The position numbers were made by a program, and so were the translations under genes. This document shows positions 7,669 to 15,395 of a stretch of 18,473 nt of DNA, piece by piece (within the stretch, counting starts at the first letter, position 1; each line of letters opens with the position of its first letter). Where the stretch lies: contig JANNNE010000097.1 in assembly GCA_031398385.1 (NCBI GenBank), positions 1-18,473 of the forward strand, given 5' to 3'. A model generated the notes under the pieces. It saw nothing but the letters and a program-made list of their open reading frames with translations. It did no database searches and was not told the DNA's origin. The stretch is from Ideonella_A sp031398385 (lineage in GTDB: Bacteria > Pseudomonadota > Gammaproteobacteria > Burkholderiales > Burkholderiaceae_C).

Positions 7669-8687
7669 TCGGTTTTCCTGCGATGACGGGTGCGCCAGGC
7701 GGCGATTCGATGGCCGATCCAGCCTTGCGGCCCGATCGCGCTGCCGAAACCGTCCGGAAACAACAGGATGATGGCGATGATGAGCAGCCCCATCGATCCG
7801 AGGTGCCAATTCAGCAACTTGCTCCAGGTCAGGTTGGCCAGCAATTCGACGACGAAGGCACCGATCACCGGCCCGAGCACGCTGCCGGCACCGCCGAGCA
7901 GCAGAATCACGAAGGCCTTGACCGCAATCGAGATGTCGAACATCGACGGCGGATCGATGTAGGTCAGCCACCAGGCCTGGATCGAGCCAACCGCGCCGGT
8001 GATCGCTGCGCTGATCGTCCAGGCGGCGGTCTTGTATCGCGTCGTGTGCAGGCCGCTCGCCTGAGCCTTGGCCTCGTTGTCTCGGATGGTCCTGCAGCCG
8101 ATGCCGATGTTGCGCCGCGAAAACTCCCAGGTGATCCAGGTGGCGAGCAGCATCACCGCCAGCAGCAGGTAGTAGAAGCGCACCGCGTTGAATTGCGGAC
8201 CGCCTGCGGGCAGCGGCAGCGACAGCCCGCTGCCGCCGCCGGTCAGTGCGCCGCCGTTGGCAACCAGTTCGCGAATCGCTTCATTGAGCCCGAGCGTCGC
8301 GATCGCAAAATAGTGGCCGCGCAGGCGCAGCAGCGGCGGGCCGGCGAGCAGTGCCAGCCCCGCCGCCAGCAGCGTCGCGCCGACCGCCGCGGCGCCAAAG
8401 CTCCAACCGGCGCGACCCATCAGCAGCGCGGTGGCGTAGGCGCCGACGCCGTAGAAGACCACGTTGCCGAAGGCCGGATAACCCGTGAAACCCGCCATCA
8501 GATTGATGCCCTGCGCGATTGCTGCGATGGTGAAGACCGCCGACAGCACACGCAGCCAATACGGGTTCAGCCAAGCCGGTGCGACCGCGAGCAATGCCAC
8601 CGCGATCGCGAGCAGCAGCGCGGGCGCGGTTCGGCTTGCCAGCAGCAGCGATCCGCCGTGCCCGGCTGCCGGCGCATCAGAAGGCAC
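7665..8687 (-). CDS. livM: Branched-chain amino acid-type ABC transporter permease (LivM family)
   Basis: A 340-residue inner-membrane permease with about eight to ten hydrophobic helices. It carries the LivM-type segments INLMAGFTGYPAFGNVVFYGVGAYATALLM, LRLRGHYFAIATLGLNEAIRELV and GCRTIRDNEAKAQASGLHTTRYK. The last of these, together with FVILLLGGAGSVLGPVIGAFVV, forms the cytoplasmic coupling region for the ATPases. The start overlaps the livH end by 11 bases and the stop overlaps the ligase start by 4, so expression is coupled. The family imports branched-chain amino acids but also aromatic acids, amides, urea and other small organic acids. The symbol gives the family, not the substrate. Confidence 0.9.
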   Translation of the reverse strand: MPSDAPAAGHGGSLLLASRTAPALLLAIAVALLAVAPAWLNPYWLRVLSAVFTIAAIAQGINLMAGFTGYPAFGNVVFYGVGAYATALLMGRAGWSFGAAAVGATLLAAGLALLAGPPLLRLRGHYFAIATLGLNEAIRELVANGGALTGGGSGLSLPLPAGGPQFNAVRFYYLLLAVMLLATWITWEFSRRNIGIGCRTIRDNEAKAQASGLHTTRYKTAAWTISAAITGAVGSIQAWWLTYIDPPSMFDISIAVKAFVILLLGGAGSVLGPVIGAFVVELLANLTWSKLLNWHLGSMGLLIIAIILLFPDGFGSAIGPQGWIGHRIAAWRTRHRRKTE

Positions 8688-9558
8688 GCGCGTCTCCGCC
8701 GAACCGCTGACCGAACAGACCGCGCGGCCGCACCATCAACACCGCCAGCAGCAGCGTGAAACTGACGACGTCGCGCAAGCCCGGCGCTCCCAGCCCCGAC
8801 ACCAGGTTCTCGCCGATGCCGAGCACCATCGCGGCGACGATGGCGCCGGCCATGCTGCCGAGCCCGCCGAGCAGCACGATCACGAACGCCTTCAGCGTGA
8901 AGCTGTCGCCGACAATCGGCGAGAACGCATACAGCGCGGCCATCAGCGAGCCGGCAGCGCCGGCCAACCCGGCGCCGATGCCGAAGGCGATCGCCCGCAC
9001 GCGGCGCGCGTCAATGCCGAGCGTGGCCGCCGCGCGCGGGTTCTGGGCCACGGCACGGATCGCATTGCCGGTGCGGGAGCGGTTCATCCACAGATGCAGC
9101 GCCAGCGTCAGGCCGAGCGCGAGCCCGAACACGGCGACCCGTGTCCACGGCAACCGGATCGGGCCGATCTGCAGCGCCTGGCTTGCATACGGCATCGTCA
9201 CCGCACGCACGTCTGCGCTGAACAACTCGAACAGGATGTTGACCAGCACCTTGTTCAGCCCGAAGGTCAGTACCAGCGTCATGAACATCGAACGCCGGAT
9301 CACGCGTTCGAGCAGCCAGCGCTGCAGCGCCCAGCCGAACGCGAACAGCGCAGCGGCCGAGACCGGCAGGGTGAGGAACGGATCGACGCCGGTTCGGGTG
9401 TGCAGCCACCAGGTGATGTAGGCGCCGATCAGGATCAGCGCCCCATGCGCCAGGTTGATCAGCCCGGTCACGCCCCAGATTACCGAGAAACCGATCGCCA
9501 TGCATGCATACAGGCCACCGAGCAGCACGCCCGACAACACGATCTGCAGCGTCAGCAT
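8677..9558 (-). CDS. livH: Branched-chain amino acid-type ABC transporter permease (LivH family)
   Basis: A 293-residue polytopic membrane protein with the LivH hallmarks. These are LQIVLSGVLLGGLYACMAIGFSVIWGVTGLINLAHGALILIGAYITWWL at the N-terminus, IRAVAQNPRAAATLGIDARRVRAIAFGIGAGLAGAAGSLMA in the middle, and FTLKAFVIVLLGGLGSMAGAIVAAMVLGIGENL towards the end. It would pair with LivM to form the translocation channel. It lies 55 bases after the binding-protein gene and runs 11 bases into livM. Confidence 0.92.
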   Translation of the reverse strand: MLTLQIVLSGVLLGGLYACMAIGFSVIWGVTGLINLAHGALILIGAYITWWLHTRTGVDPFLTLPVSAAALFAFGWALQRWLLERVIRRSMFMTLVLTFGLNKVLVNILFELFSADVRAVTMPYASQALQIGPIRLPWTRVAVFGLALGLTLALHLWMNRSRTGNAIRAVAQNPRAAATLGIDARRVRAIAFGIGAGLAGAAGSLMAALYAFSPIVGDSFTLKAFVIVLLGGLGSMAGAIVAAMVLGIGENLVSGLGAPGLRDVVSFTLLLAVLMVRPRGLFGQRFGGDARAF

Positions 9559-9613
9559 CGCAGCCGCCGGTGGGTGGTCGGCGCATCGGCCGCCACGACC
9601 CGGTGCACCACGG

Positions 9614-10864
9614 TCAGCGCGACGGCATCGGGTAGACGAACTTCGCTTTCGCCCCTTCGATCGGATAGACGACGACCGGCTTGCCGTTCTGCAACTGCAC
9701 CACCGACATGCCCTTGGCGATGTTCTGCCCCTTGTCGTTGAAGCGCACCGGACCGTAGGCCGTCATCAGATTGGTCTGGGCAAGCGCGTCGCGCACCTTG
9801 GCCGGATCGAGCGAGCCGGCTTTCTCGATCGCGCGTTGATACACCTCGAGCGCCGCGGTCGACTGCGGCGGGTGATAGTCGCAGTCGTGGCCGAGCCGGG
9901 CTCGGCACAGGTCTGCGTAGTCCTTGGCGGTCCAGCCGAAGATCTCGTCCTTCCACGGCAGGTCGGACGTCCATTGCACCGGCTCGAGGATATTTTCGGC
10001 ACGTCCGCCGAGCGCGTCGACGAAGCCCGGCAACGTCGGGCCGAGGGTGAAGCCGAGCATCTTCAGCGGCAGCTTCTGCTCCGAGGTCTGGCGCGCCAGC
10101 ACGATCATGTCGCCGGTGTAGCCGGCGGCGATCAGCGCGTCCGGCGTGCGCGCCTTGACCGCTTCGATCATCGCCGCGAAATCCTTGGTGCCGGTCGGGT
10201 AGGCTTCCTTGTAGACCACCTCCAGACCGGCCGCTTTGGCCTGCTGTTCGGCGGCATCGATGCTGGCCTGCGGAAACAGCGCGTTCTCGTGGATCAGCGC
10301 GATGCGCTGAGCGCGCGGCGTCGCGCTGCTCGCCATGCGGATCATGTTGCCGGTGTATTGGTCGGCTGGCGTGAGCGTGGCGAACAGGTACTTGAAACCG
10401 CGCGAATAGACGTTGCTGGCCGCAGCGTGCGCAGCCACCATCGGCAACTGGTATTTCTCGGCCACCGCGCTGGTAGCGAACGTGATGCCGCTCGAATACG
10501 GGCCAAGCAGCAATTTGACGCCGTCCTCGTTGATCAGTTTCTCGTACAGCTTGACAGAGGTGGCGGCGTCGCTCTGGTCGTCGTAGTACTTGATCGCGAC
10601 CTTGTGCGGCTTGCCGCCGACGACGATGCCGCCGCGTTTGTTGATCTCGTCGACATAGATGTCGTAGCCGGCCTTTGCCATGCGGCCTTCGGTCGAGGTT
10701 TTTCCGGTCAGCGACAGCGCGGCGCCGAAAGTGATGGTGTCCTGCTGGGCAAGCGCGGGGGTCGCGACGCTCAGCATGCTCAGCGTGGCGACGGCGCCGA
10801 CCAGGGTCGATCGCAGGCCGGCGGCGTGGCGGCGGGTTCGGTTGGCGAATTGGCAGGCAATCAC
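9614..10864 (-). CDS. Periplasmic substrate-binding protein of the Liv-type ABC transporter
   Basis: A 416-residue type-I periplasmic binding protein (Peripla_BP_6/LivK-like). A signal peptide is visible: basic residues at 9-18, a hydrophobic core, and ALA at 37-39 followed by QQD. The mature protein begins with ITFGAALSLTGKTSTEGRMAKAGYDIYVDEINKRGGIVVGGKPHKVAIKYYDDQSDAATSVKLYEKLI, typical of the first lobe, and then LLLGPYSSGITFATSAVAEKY. I chose the GTG at 10862-10864 because GAGGGA lies 6 bases upstream (10871-10876) and the signal peptide follows at once. The TTG-type start at 10954 would put 30 extra residues ahead of the signal peptide and lies over the operator/-10 area. It is the first gene of the minus arm. 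The ligand is unknown; the linked CoA ligase suggests a carboxylic acid. Confidence 0.9.
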   Translation of the reverse strand: MIACQFANRTRRHAAGLRSTLVGAVATLSMLSVATPALAQQDTITFGAALSLTGKTSTEGRMAKAGYDIYVDEINKRGGIVVGGKPHKVAIKYYDDQSDAATSVKLYEKLINEDGVKLLLGPYSSGITFATSAVAEKYQLPMVAAHAAASNVYSRGFKYLFATLTPADQYTGNMIRMASSATPRAQRIALIHENALFPQASIDAAEQQAKAAGLEVVYKEAYPTGTKDFAAMIEAVKARTPDALIAAGYTGDMIVLARQTSEQKLPLKMLGFTLGPTLPGFVDALGGRAENILEPVQWTSDLPWKDEIFGWTAKDYADLCRARLGHDCDYHPPQSTAALEVYQRAIEKAGSLDPAKVRDALAQTNLMTAYGPVRFNDKGQNIAKGMSVVQLQNGKPVVVYPIEGAKAKFVYPMPSR

Positions 10865-10870
10865 GGGAAA

Positions 10871-10876
10871 TCCCTC
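10871..10876 (-). promoter_or_regulatory. Ribosome binding site fixing the GTG start of the binding-protein gene
   Basis: GAGGGA on the minus strand with a 6-base spacer (TTTCCC) to the GTG start. It is a stronger site than those of most genes in this window and decides between the GTG and the upstream start at 10954. Confidence 0.75.
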
Positions 10877-10926
10877 GATTTGGGCGAGCAGTGGGTGAGC
10901 GGCGCAGTGCTGAACGCGGCTGTGCA

Positions 10927-10944
10927 ACCGAACGAGCGTTCGGT
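10927..10944. promoter_or_regulatory. Perfect 18-bp palindrome, likely TetR operator
   Basis: ACCGAACG (10927-10934), AG, CGTTCGGT (10937-10944): the two 8-base arms are exact inverted complements. The layout, with a CGTTCGG-type half site and a 2-base centre, is common among TetR-family operators. It starts immediately after the -10 box of the minus-strand promoter, so it covers the transcription start of the binding-protein operon. It lies 63 bases upstream of the divergent tetR start. Confidence 0.82.
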
Positions 10945-10973
10945 ACGCTAGCATCGCCGGAATAAGGTGTCAA
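10945..10973 (-). promoter_or_regulatory. Sigma70-like promoter of the binding-protein/permease/ligase operon
   Basis: On the minus strand the perfect -35 hexamer TTGACA (10973-10968) is followed after 17 bases by TAGCGT (10950-10945). The latter matches the -10 consensus at three positions, including the first two and the last. The palindrome at 10927-10944 abuts the -10 directly, which is a classical repression geometry. Confidence 0.65.
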
Positions 10974-11007
10974 CGCGTGCAGCGCTCAAACCACAACACA
11001 TCACGCC

Positions 11008-11646
11008 ATGCCTGAACTGGCCCGGCCGTCGACGGCACCTGCCGGCGGCAACGCGCGGCGCCCGGTGCATTCGGAGCCGGGCGGTGCCGAACGCATCCGC
11101 CAGGCTGCGACGGCGCTGTTCAAGCTGCGCGGCTACCACGGCACGTCGATGCGCGAACTGGCGCAGGCGGCCCGCATGGAGCCGGCCAGCCTGTATTACC
11201 ACTACCCGTCAAAGCAGCTGATCCTGGTCGATCTGCTCGATCGCACGATGAACGAGTTGATTGCCGGCAGCGCGGCCGCCGTGGCGCCGCATGGCGGTGC
11301 GGTAGAGCGGCTGGGTGCGGCGCTGCGTTTTCATGTCGGTTTTCATGTCGTGCGGCGCGACGAAGCCTGCGTCAGCCACAGCGAATTGCGGGCGTTGACG
11401 CCGGACAACCTGCGCCTGATCGTCGTCAAGCGCGACTCCTACGAGGCGCAGCTGTGTGCGCTGCTCGAGGCCGGCGTTGTTGCCAGCCACTTCACGATCG
11501 GTGATATCCGGCTCACCGCGAAGGCGGTGCTGATGATGTGCAGCGGCGTCTCCGACTGGTTCGGACACGGTGGCCGGCTAGGCGGCGACGAGATCGCCGA
11601 CCGATATGTCGAACTGGTGCTGCAGATGGTGCAGGCGCGCCACTGA
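11008..11646 (+). CDS. TetR-family transcriptional regulator of the split transporter operon
   Basis: A 212-residue regulator. The N-terminal helix-turn-helix is clear: AERIRQAATALFKLRGYHGTSMRELAQAARMEPASLYYHYPSKQLILVDLLDRTM, about residues 28-82, with the LYYHYPSK signature of the recognition helix end. It is preceded by a Pro/Ala-rich tail of about 25 residues. The all-helical C-terminal half (LGAALRFHVGFHVVRRDEACVSHSELRALTPDNLRLIVVKRDSYEAQL) is a ligand-binding domain of the kind seen in regulators that sense acyl-CoA-like ligands. Its stop overlaps the livG start (TGATG), so it is the first gene of an operon with the two ATPases. It most likely binds 10927-10944 and thereby controls both arms and itself. 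An acyl-CoA made by the linked ligase is the natural inducer candidate (inference). Confidence 0.88.
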   Translation: MPELARPSTAPAGGNARRPVHSEPGGAERIRQAATALFKLRGYHGTSMRELAQAARMEPASLYYHYPSKQLILVDLLDRTMNELIAGSAAAVAPHGGAVERLGAALRFHVGFHVVRRDEACVSHSELRALTPDNLRLIVVKRDSYEAQLCALLEAGVVASHFTIGDIRLTAKAVLMMCSGVSDWFGHGGRLGGDEIADRYVELVLQMVQARH

Positions 11647-12404
11647 TGGGCGAGCCTGGTGATCCGCTGCTCGAGCTGTGTGGCGTGTGCAAGCGCTTCG
11701 GAGGCGTGGTCGCCAACGATGGCATCGGCTTCACGGTGCGGCGCGGCGAACGCGTTGCGCTGATCGGCCCGAACGGCTCGGGCAAGACGACCTTGCTGAA
11801 CGCGATTGCCGGACAGGACGCGGCCGACGCCGGCGAGATCCGCCTCGAAGGTCGCGTGCTGGGCGGCCGCTCAGCCGCGGCCCGCGCACGGCTCGGCATC
11901 GTCCGCACGTTTCAGGACGCCGGTGTCTACGAGCAGATGACGAGTTTCGAAAATCTGCTGGCCAGCGTTGCACATGCCGACGAGCCGTTGCATACGCTGT
12001 GGCGCCGGCCCGATCCGGCGCGCGCGCAGCAGGCCGCCCATTGGCTCGACTGGGTCGGTCTCGGCGAATGGCGCGATCAGGCGGCGGCCGAGCTGTCGTA
12101 CGGACAGCGCAAGCTGCTCGAGTTCGCGATGGCGCTGATGTCGGGTCCGAAGCTGCTGCTGCTCGACGAGCCGACGGCCGGCGTCAGCCCGGCGATGGTG
12201 CCGCACCTGGTCGACCGATTGAGGCGTGCGAACGTCGAGCTGGGCATCACGCTGCTGTTCGTCGAGCACGACCTGCAGGTGGTCGGCGCGCTGGCGCAGC
12301 AGGTACATTGTCTGGCCGCCGGGCGCCTGCTCGCGTCGGGCAGCTGGCAGCAGATCCGCGCCGACCCCCGTGTGGTCGAGTCGTATCTCGGCGGTAGCGG
12401 ATGA
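11646..12404 (+). CDS. livG: ABC transporter ATP-binding protein, LivG family
   Basis: A 252-residue ATPase that would energise the LivH/LivM channel from the cytoplasmic side. Walker A is GPNGSGKTT at residues 41-49, the Q-loop is in VRTFQDAGVYEQMTSFENLL, the ABC signature is LSYGQ at 150-154, and Walker B is KLLLLDEPTAG. VEHDLQVV holds the switch histidine. The extended region after the Q-loop is typical of LivG. The ATG at 11646 overlaps the tetR stop by one base; an open frame continues upstream inside tetR but lacks family similarity. The signature has Y where most ABC proteins have G (LSGGQ), which is normal for LivG (LSYGQ). Confidence 0.92.
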   Translation: MGEPGDPLLELCGVCKRFGGVVANDGIGFTVRRGERVALIGPNGSGKTTLLNAIAGQDAADAGEIRLEGRVLGGRSAAARARLGIVRTFQDAGVYEQMTSFENLLASVAHADEPLHTLWRRPDPARAQQAAHWLDWVGLGEWRDQAAAELSYGQRKLLEFAMALMSGPKLLLLDEPTAGVSPAMVPHLVDRLRRANVELGITLLFVEHDLQVVGALAQQVHCLAAGRLLASGSWQQIRADPRVVESYLGGSG

Positions 12405-13147
12405 GCGTGGTCGCCAACGGTCGCCCGCCGCCACGTTTGCAGGTCGAGTCGTTGCACGCCGGCTACCGGCATGCCGAGATCCTGCACGGCGTCGATCTGC
12501 AGCTCGGTGTCGGCGAATCGATGTGCCTGGTCGGGCCGAACGGCGCCGGCAAATCGACGCTGCTGAATGCGATCTTCGGCCTGGCCGAGGTGTATGCGGG
12601 GCGAATCCGCATCGATGGCGAAGCGCTCGATCCGGCGCTCGATGCGGCGGCCCGCCTCGGCCGTGCCGGCATCGCCTACGTGTTGCAGGGCGCGTCGATC
12701 TTTCCCGACCTCAGTGTCGAGCGCAACCTGCGCCTAGGGGGCTACCTGATGCGCAGCCACGTCGCGGTGGCCGAGGCGGTCGAGGGCATCCTCACGTGTT
12801 ATCCGAAACTCGCCGCGCGCCGCCGTCAACCGGCCGGCGCGCTGTCGGGCGGGGAACGCCGGCTGCTCGAGATCGCTCGTGCACTGATGATGCGCCCGCG
12901 CCTGCTGCTGATCGACGAGCCGTCGATCGGGCTCGAGCCGCGCGCGGTGGCGCAGGTGTTCGAGATGCTGCGCGCGCTGCAATCCAGAGACGCGCTGTCG
13001 ATCCTGATGGTCGAGCAAAACGTCCGGCAAGGGCTCGGGTTTGCCGATCACGCACACGTGATGGTGGCCGGCCGGATCGTCGCGACCGGCAGCGGCCGTG
13101 ACCTGTTGAACGACGGCACCGTCGGCCGCCTGTTCCTGGGCGCCTGA
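12401..13147 (+). CDS. livF: ABC transporter ATP-binding protein, LivF family
   Basis: A 248-residue ATPase, partner of LivG. Walker A is GPNGAGKST at residues 45-53, the Q-loop is in IAYVLQGASIFPDLSVERNLRLGGYL (LivF-type), the signature is LSGGE at 148-152, and Walker B is LLLIDEPSIGLEPR. MVEQNVRQGLGFADHAHVMVAGRIVATGSG near the end replaces the usual switch histidine by Q, which is standard in LivF. A 10-residue Pro-rich start precedes the family core. It overlaps livG by 4 bases (ATGA). Confidence 0.92.
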   Translation: MSVVANGRPPPRLQVESLHAGYRHAEILHGVDLQLGVGESMCLVGPNGAGKSTLLNAIFGLAEVYAGRIRIDGEALDPALDAAARLGRAGIAYVLQGASIFPDLSVERNLRLGGYLMRSHVAVAEAVEGILTCYPKLAARRRQPAGALSGGERRLLEIARALMMRPRLLLIDEPSIGLEPRAVAQVFEMLRALQSRDALSILMVEQNVRQGLGFADHAHVMVAGRIVATGSGRDLLNDGTVGRLFLGA

Positions 13148-13160
13148 CGGTGCGCATCGC

Positions 13161-14906
13161 ATGGTTCCCGATCCAGCCTCCGGCACGATCATGAAGCCGA
13201 CCGGCCCGACGCGGTCGGCAGGCGCGCCGCCGGACGCGCCCAGTGCCGATGCGACGGCGCATGCTGCGCTCATTCCGGCGCGCTGGTTCTCGCGGTTCGG
13301 CCGCTGGTTGTCGCACGTCGGCGACTGCCGGGTATGGCTGATGTATCGCAAGGATCTGGGTCCCGAGCTGTTGCCGTACCAGGCCCGGATACCGATCGAG
13401 ATCGAGATCGCCGAACTCGACGACGCGGACCGGCTGGCAGCGCTGTCGTTGCCGCATGACCCGCCGCAGGCCGAGTCGCGGGCACGCATATTCCGCGACC
13501 GGATCGCCGCCGGCAGCCTGTGCTTCGTCGCTCGGGTCGACGGGGCGAGCGTTGCCTACAACTGGGTCCGCATCGGTACCGCGATCGGCGCCCACGGCGT
13601 GCGGATGCAGTTCGCCGACGACGAGATCTATACCACCGACGCCCACACCGAGCGGGCCTGGCGAGGCCAGGGCATCCATCCGGCGCTGAATCACGCGATG
13701 CTCGCGCACGCCCGCTGGCTTGGCTTTCGCACCGCCTACACGCTGGTACGCTCTGACAACATCCGTTCGGCCGTCACGATGCCGCGCGTCGGCTGGCAGC
13801 ATGCCGGGACGCTGCTGCACTTCGTGCCGCACTGGGGCAAGAAGCGGCCGATCTGGCTGACGCGTGGCTGCATTCATCCGATGCGCGCTGATCCGCCCGA
13901 ATCGCGCGGCGAGCCGAGCGATGCGCGGCAGCCCGGGTTGTCCGAAATCCTCGAACGCTTCGGGCAGCGCGAGCTGATCAGCGCGCGTTCGTGGTCGAAC
14001 ACCTATCGCCTGAGCGATGGCGCGGAGACCGTATGGTTGAAGATCGTCGCACCCGGTCAGGGGCCGACGCTGCGGCTGCCCGGACTGTTGGCGCGCGAGT
14101 TTTCGGGTCAGGTCGCGCACGTTCTCGCCTGCGACAGCGGTGAGCAGGGCTGGCTGCTGATGCGTGACCACGCTGGGGTTTCAGTGACCGAGGCGACGCA
14201 GGCACAGCGGCGTCGGCAGCTGACCGAGGGCTACGCGCAGCTGCAGGCCAGGGCGGCGCGGATGCCATTGCTGCTGGCGGCGGCACAGCCGGTCGACGTG
14301 ATGGGCGCGCTGCCGCGCTTGATTCGGTTCCTGCAGGCGGCCGAAACGGTCGACCCGCGTGGTCGCGTTGGCGCATCCTGCTTCATCGGAGCCGCGCAAG
14401 CGCAGCGCGTCTGCGACCTGCTGCTGCCGCGAGCCGATCTGCTGCAGCGCTTTTGGGCGCCGGCAGCGGAGCTGCCGCCGACCCTGAATCACGCCAGGCT
14501 CGGACTCGACAACATGGCCGTTCGCGACGACGGCTCGTGGGTCATGACGAGCTGGGACGGTGCGCTGACCGGACCCGCCGGCGTGTCGATGTCGCGCGTG
14601 TTCGGCGGTACCGTGCGCAGCCTGCGGTTGATCGGCGCATGTGATTCGCACCGTGATCCGGCCGACACGCAAGACGCCGAATCGCTGCGGCTCTATCGAC
14701 ACAACCTGGCCGCCGGCGGCTATGCCACCGAAGCGCTGCTGCGGCGGGCGCTGCCGGCGGCGATTGCGCTTGGCCCGGCGATCCGGCTCGAGTCGCTGGC
14801 GTGTCGTCCGACCGACGATCTGCAGCAGGTCGACTCCGTCCGTCGATTGGTCGGGGAGTTGCTGGCGCAGATTGTCGAACTGGCCGATTGGCTGGCGCAA
14901 CGCTGA
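13161..14906 (+). CDS. Fusion of a GNAT-type acetyltransferase domain and a phosphotransferase-fold domain with lost catalytic aspartates
   Basis: A 581-residue two-domain protein, 13 bases after livF and thus probably the last gene of that operon. Residues ~75-235 look like a GNAT domain: FVARVDGASVAYNWVRIG strands, then the acetyl-CoA-binding segment AWRGQGIHPALNHAMLAHARWLGF with RGQG at 168-171, and RSDNIRSAVTMPRVGWQHAGTL. Residues ~265-581 look like an aminoglycoside-phosphotransferase/choline-kinase fold, with VWLKIV (K294) as the nucleotide lysine and GWLLMRDHAG as hinge. Where the catalytic loop HGDxxxxN is expected it has HARLGLDN (444-451). Where the metal-binding DWE is expected it has SWD (464-466). 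The Brenner-type Asp and the second metal Asp therefore appear as Arg and Ser, suggesting a pseudokinase. An alternative ATG at 13191 would remove 10 residues. No exact function is claimed. Confidence 0.75.
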   Translation: MVPDPASGTIMKPTGPTRSAGAPPDAPSADATAHAALIPARWFSRFGRWLSHVGDCRVWLMYRKDLGPELLPYQARIPIEIEIAELDDADRLAALSLPHDPPQAESRARIFRDRIAAGSLCFVARVDGASVAYNWVRIGTAIGAHGVRMQFADDEIYTTDAHTERAWRGQGIHPALNHAMLAHARWLGFRTAYTLVRSDNIRSAVTMPRVGWQHAGTLLHFVPHWGKKRPIWLTRGCIHPMRADPPESRGEPSDARQPGLSEILERFGQRELISARSWSNTYRLSDGAETVWLKIVAPGQGPTLRLPGLLAREFSGQVAHVLACDSGEQGWLLMRDHAGVSVTEATQAQRRRQLTEGYAQLQARAARMPLLLAAAQPVDVMGALPRLIRFLQAAETVDPRGRVGASCFIGAAQAQRVCDLLLPRADLLQRFWAPAAELPPTLNHARLGLDNMAVRDDGSWVMTSWDGALTGPAGVSMSRVFGGTVRSLRLIGACDSHRDPADTQDAESLRLYRHNLAAGGYATEALLRRALPAAIALGPAIRLESLACRPTDDLQQVDSVRRLVGELLAQIVELADWLAQR

Positions 14907-15014
14907 GGTGCGGGCACCACCCAAATCGCTTGAAGGATTCGACGGCAGCTGGCCGCGCGGCATCTTCAGCGCGGCGTGAACCGCCGCCAAGTGCCGGTCA
15001 CTCCGCGGAAACGA

Positions 15015-15395
15015 TCACGCGCCCGCGTACTGCTGCTCGAAGCGGCTTGCACTGATCGATGATTGCGCCATCACCGAGGCACGCGACATCGTCGACTGGA
15101 TCTGGCTCGGAATGAACGACCCGTACAGCTCGTTGCGCTGCTCCAGCAGACCTTCGGCGCGCGCGGCGTGCAATTGGGCGACCACTTCTGCACGCGACTG
15201 GGTCGAGACCGGAATCGACTCGCTGTAGGCCTCGCCGCGAGCGGCATAGGCGTGATTCGCCATGCTCATGTCGGCGTTCACTTCCACTCGCGGCATGTTC
15301 TTGAGGTCTTGCATCGCGGGCGCAGCGGCGGCAATGCCGGGAGCAGCGGCGGCAACAGTCAGCGCAAGGGCGGCGATGAGTGTGTGGGTGTTCAT
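15015..15395 (-). CDS. Small exported protein, possibly DUF4148-like
   Basis: A 126-residue protein with a clear signal peptide: MNTHTLIAALALTVAAAAPGIAAAA, cleavage around residues 23-26. The mature part is about 100 residues, polar and Ser/Ala-rich. Its segment VSTQSRAEVVAQLHAARAEGLLEQRNELYGSF resembles the T/SRAEV-x-A-x-L core of DUF4148, a periplasmic family best known from Burkholderiales; the match is partial. The ATG at 15393-15395 is chosen because AAGGAA (15401-15406) stands 5 bases upstream and the signal peptide starts at once. A GTG at 15480-15482 would add 29 unlikely residues. There are no cysteines in the mature part. It is likely a monocistronic gene, and its function is unknown. 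Confidence 0.7.
   Translation of the reverse strand: MNTHTLIAALALTVAAAAPGIAAAAPAMQDLKNMPRVEVNADMSMANHAYAARGEAYSESIPVSTQSRAEVVAQLHAARAEGLLEQRNELYGSFIPSQIQSTMSRASVMAQSSISASRFEQQYAGA

Noticed and set aside
7669..7971. N-terminal extension of the CoA ligase by about 100 codons
   Set aside because: The added residues are Arg/His/Asp-rich with no domain and lie wholly inside livM. The ATG at 7668 overlaps the livM stop in ATGA, and the family N-terminus begins there.
9455..10951. A 498-codon plus-strand open frame opposite the binding protein and livH
   Set aside because: Arg/His/Gly-rich composition with no motif. It is a by-product of high-GC coding on the other strand, where a signal peptide and binding-protein fold are clear.
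12792..14171. A 459-codon minus-strand open frame opposite livF and the fusion gene
   Set aside because: No recognisable domain and low-complexity Arg/Ala content. The plus strand carries well-defined LivF and GNAT motifs.
14907..14918. GGTGC-GG-GCACC hairpin just after the fusion gene as a terminator
   Set aside because: The stem is short with a 2-4 base loop and there is no T-run. It could be chance in GC-rich DNA.
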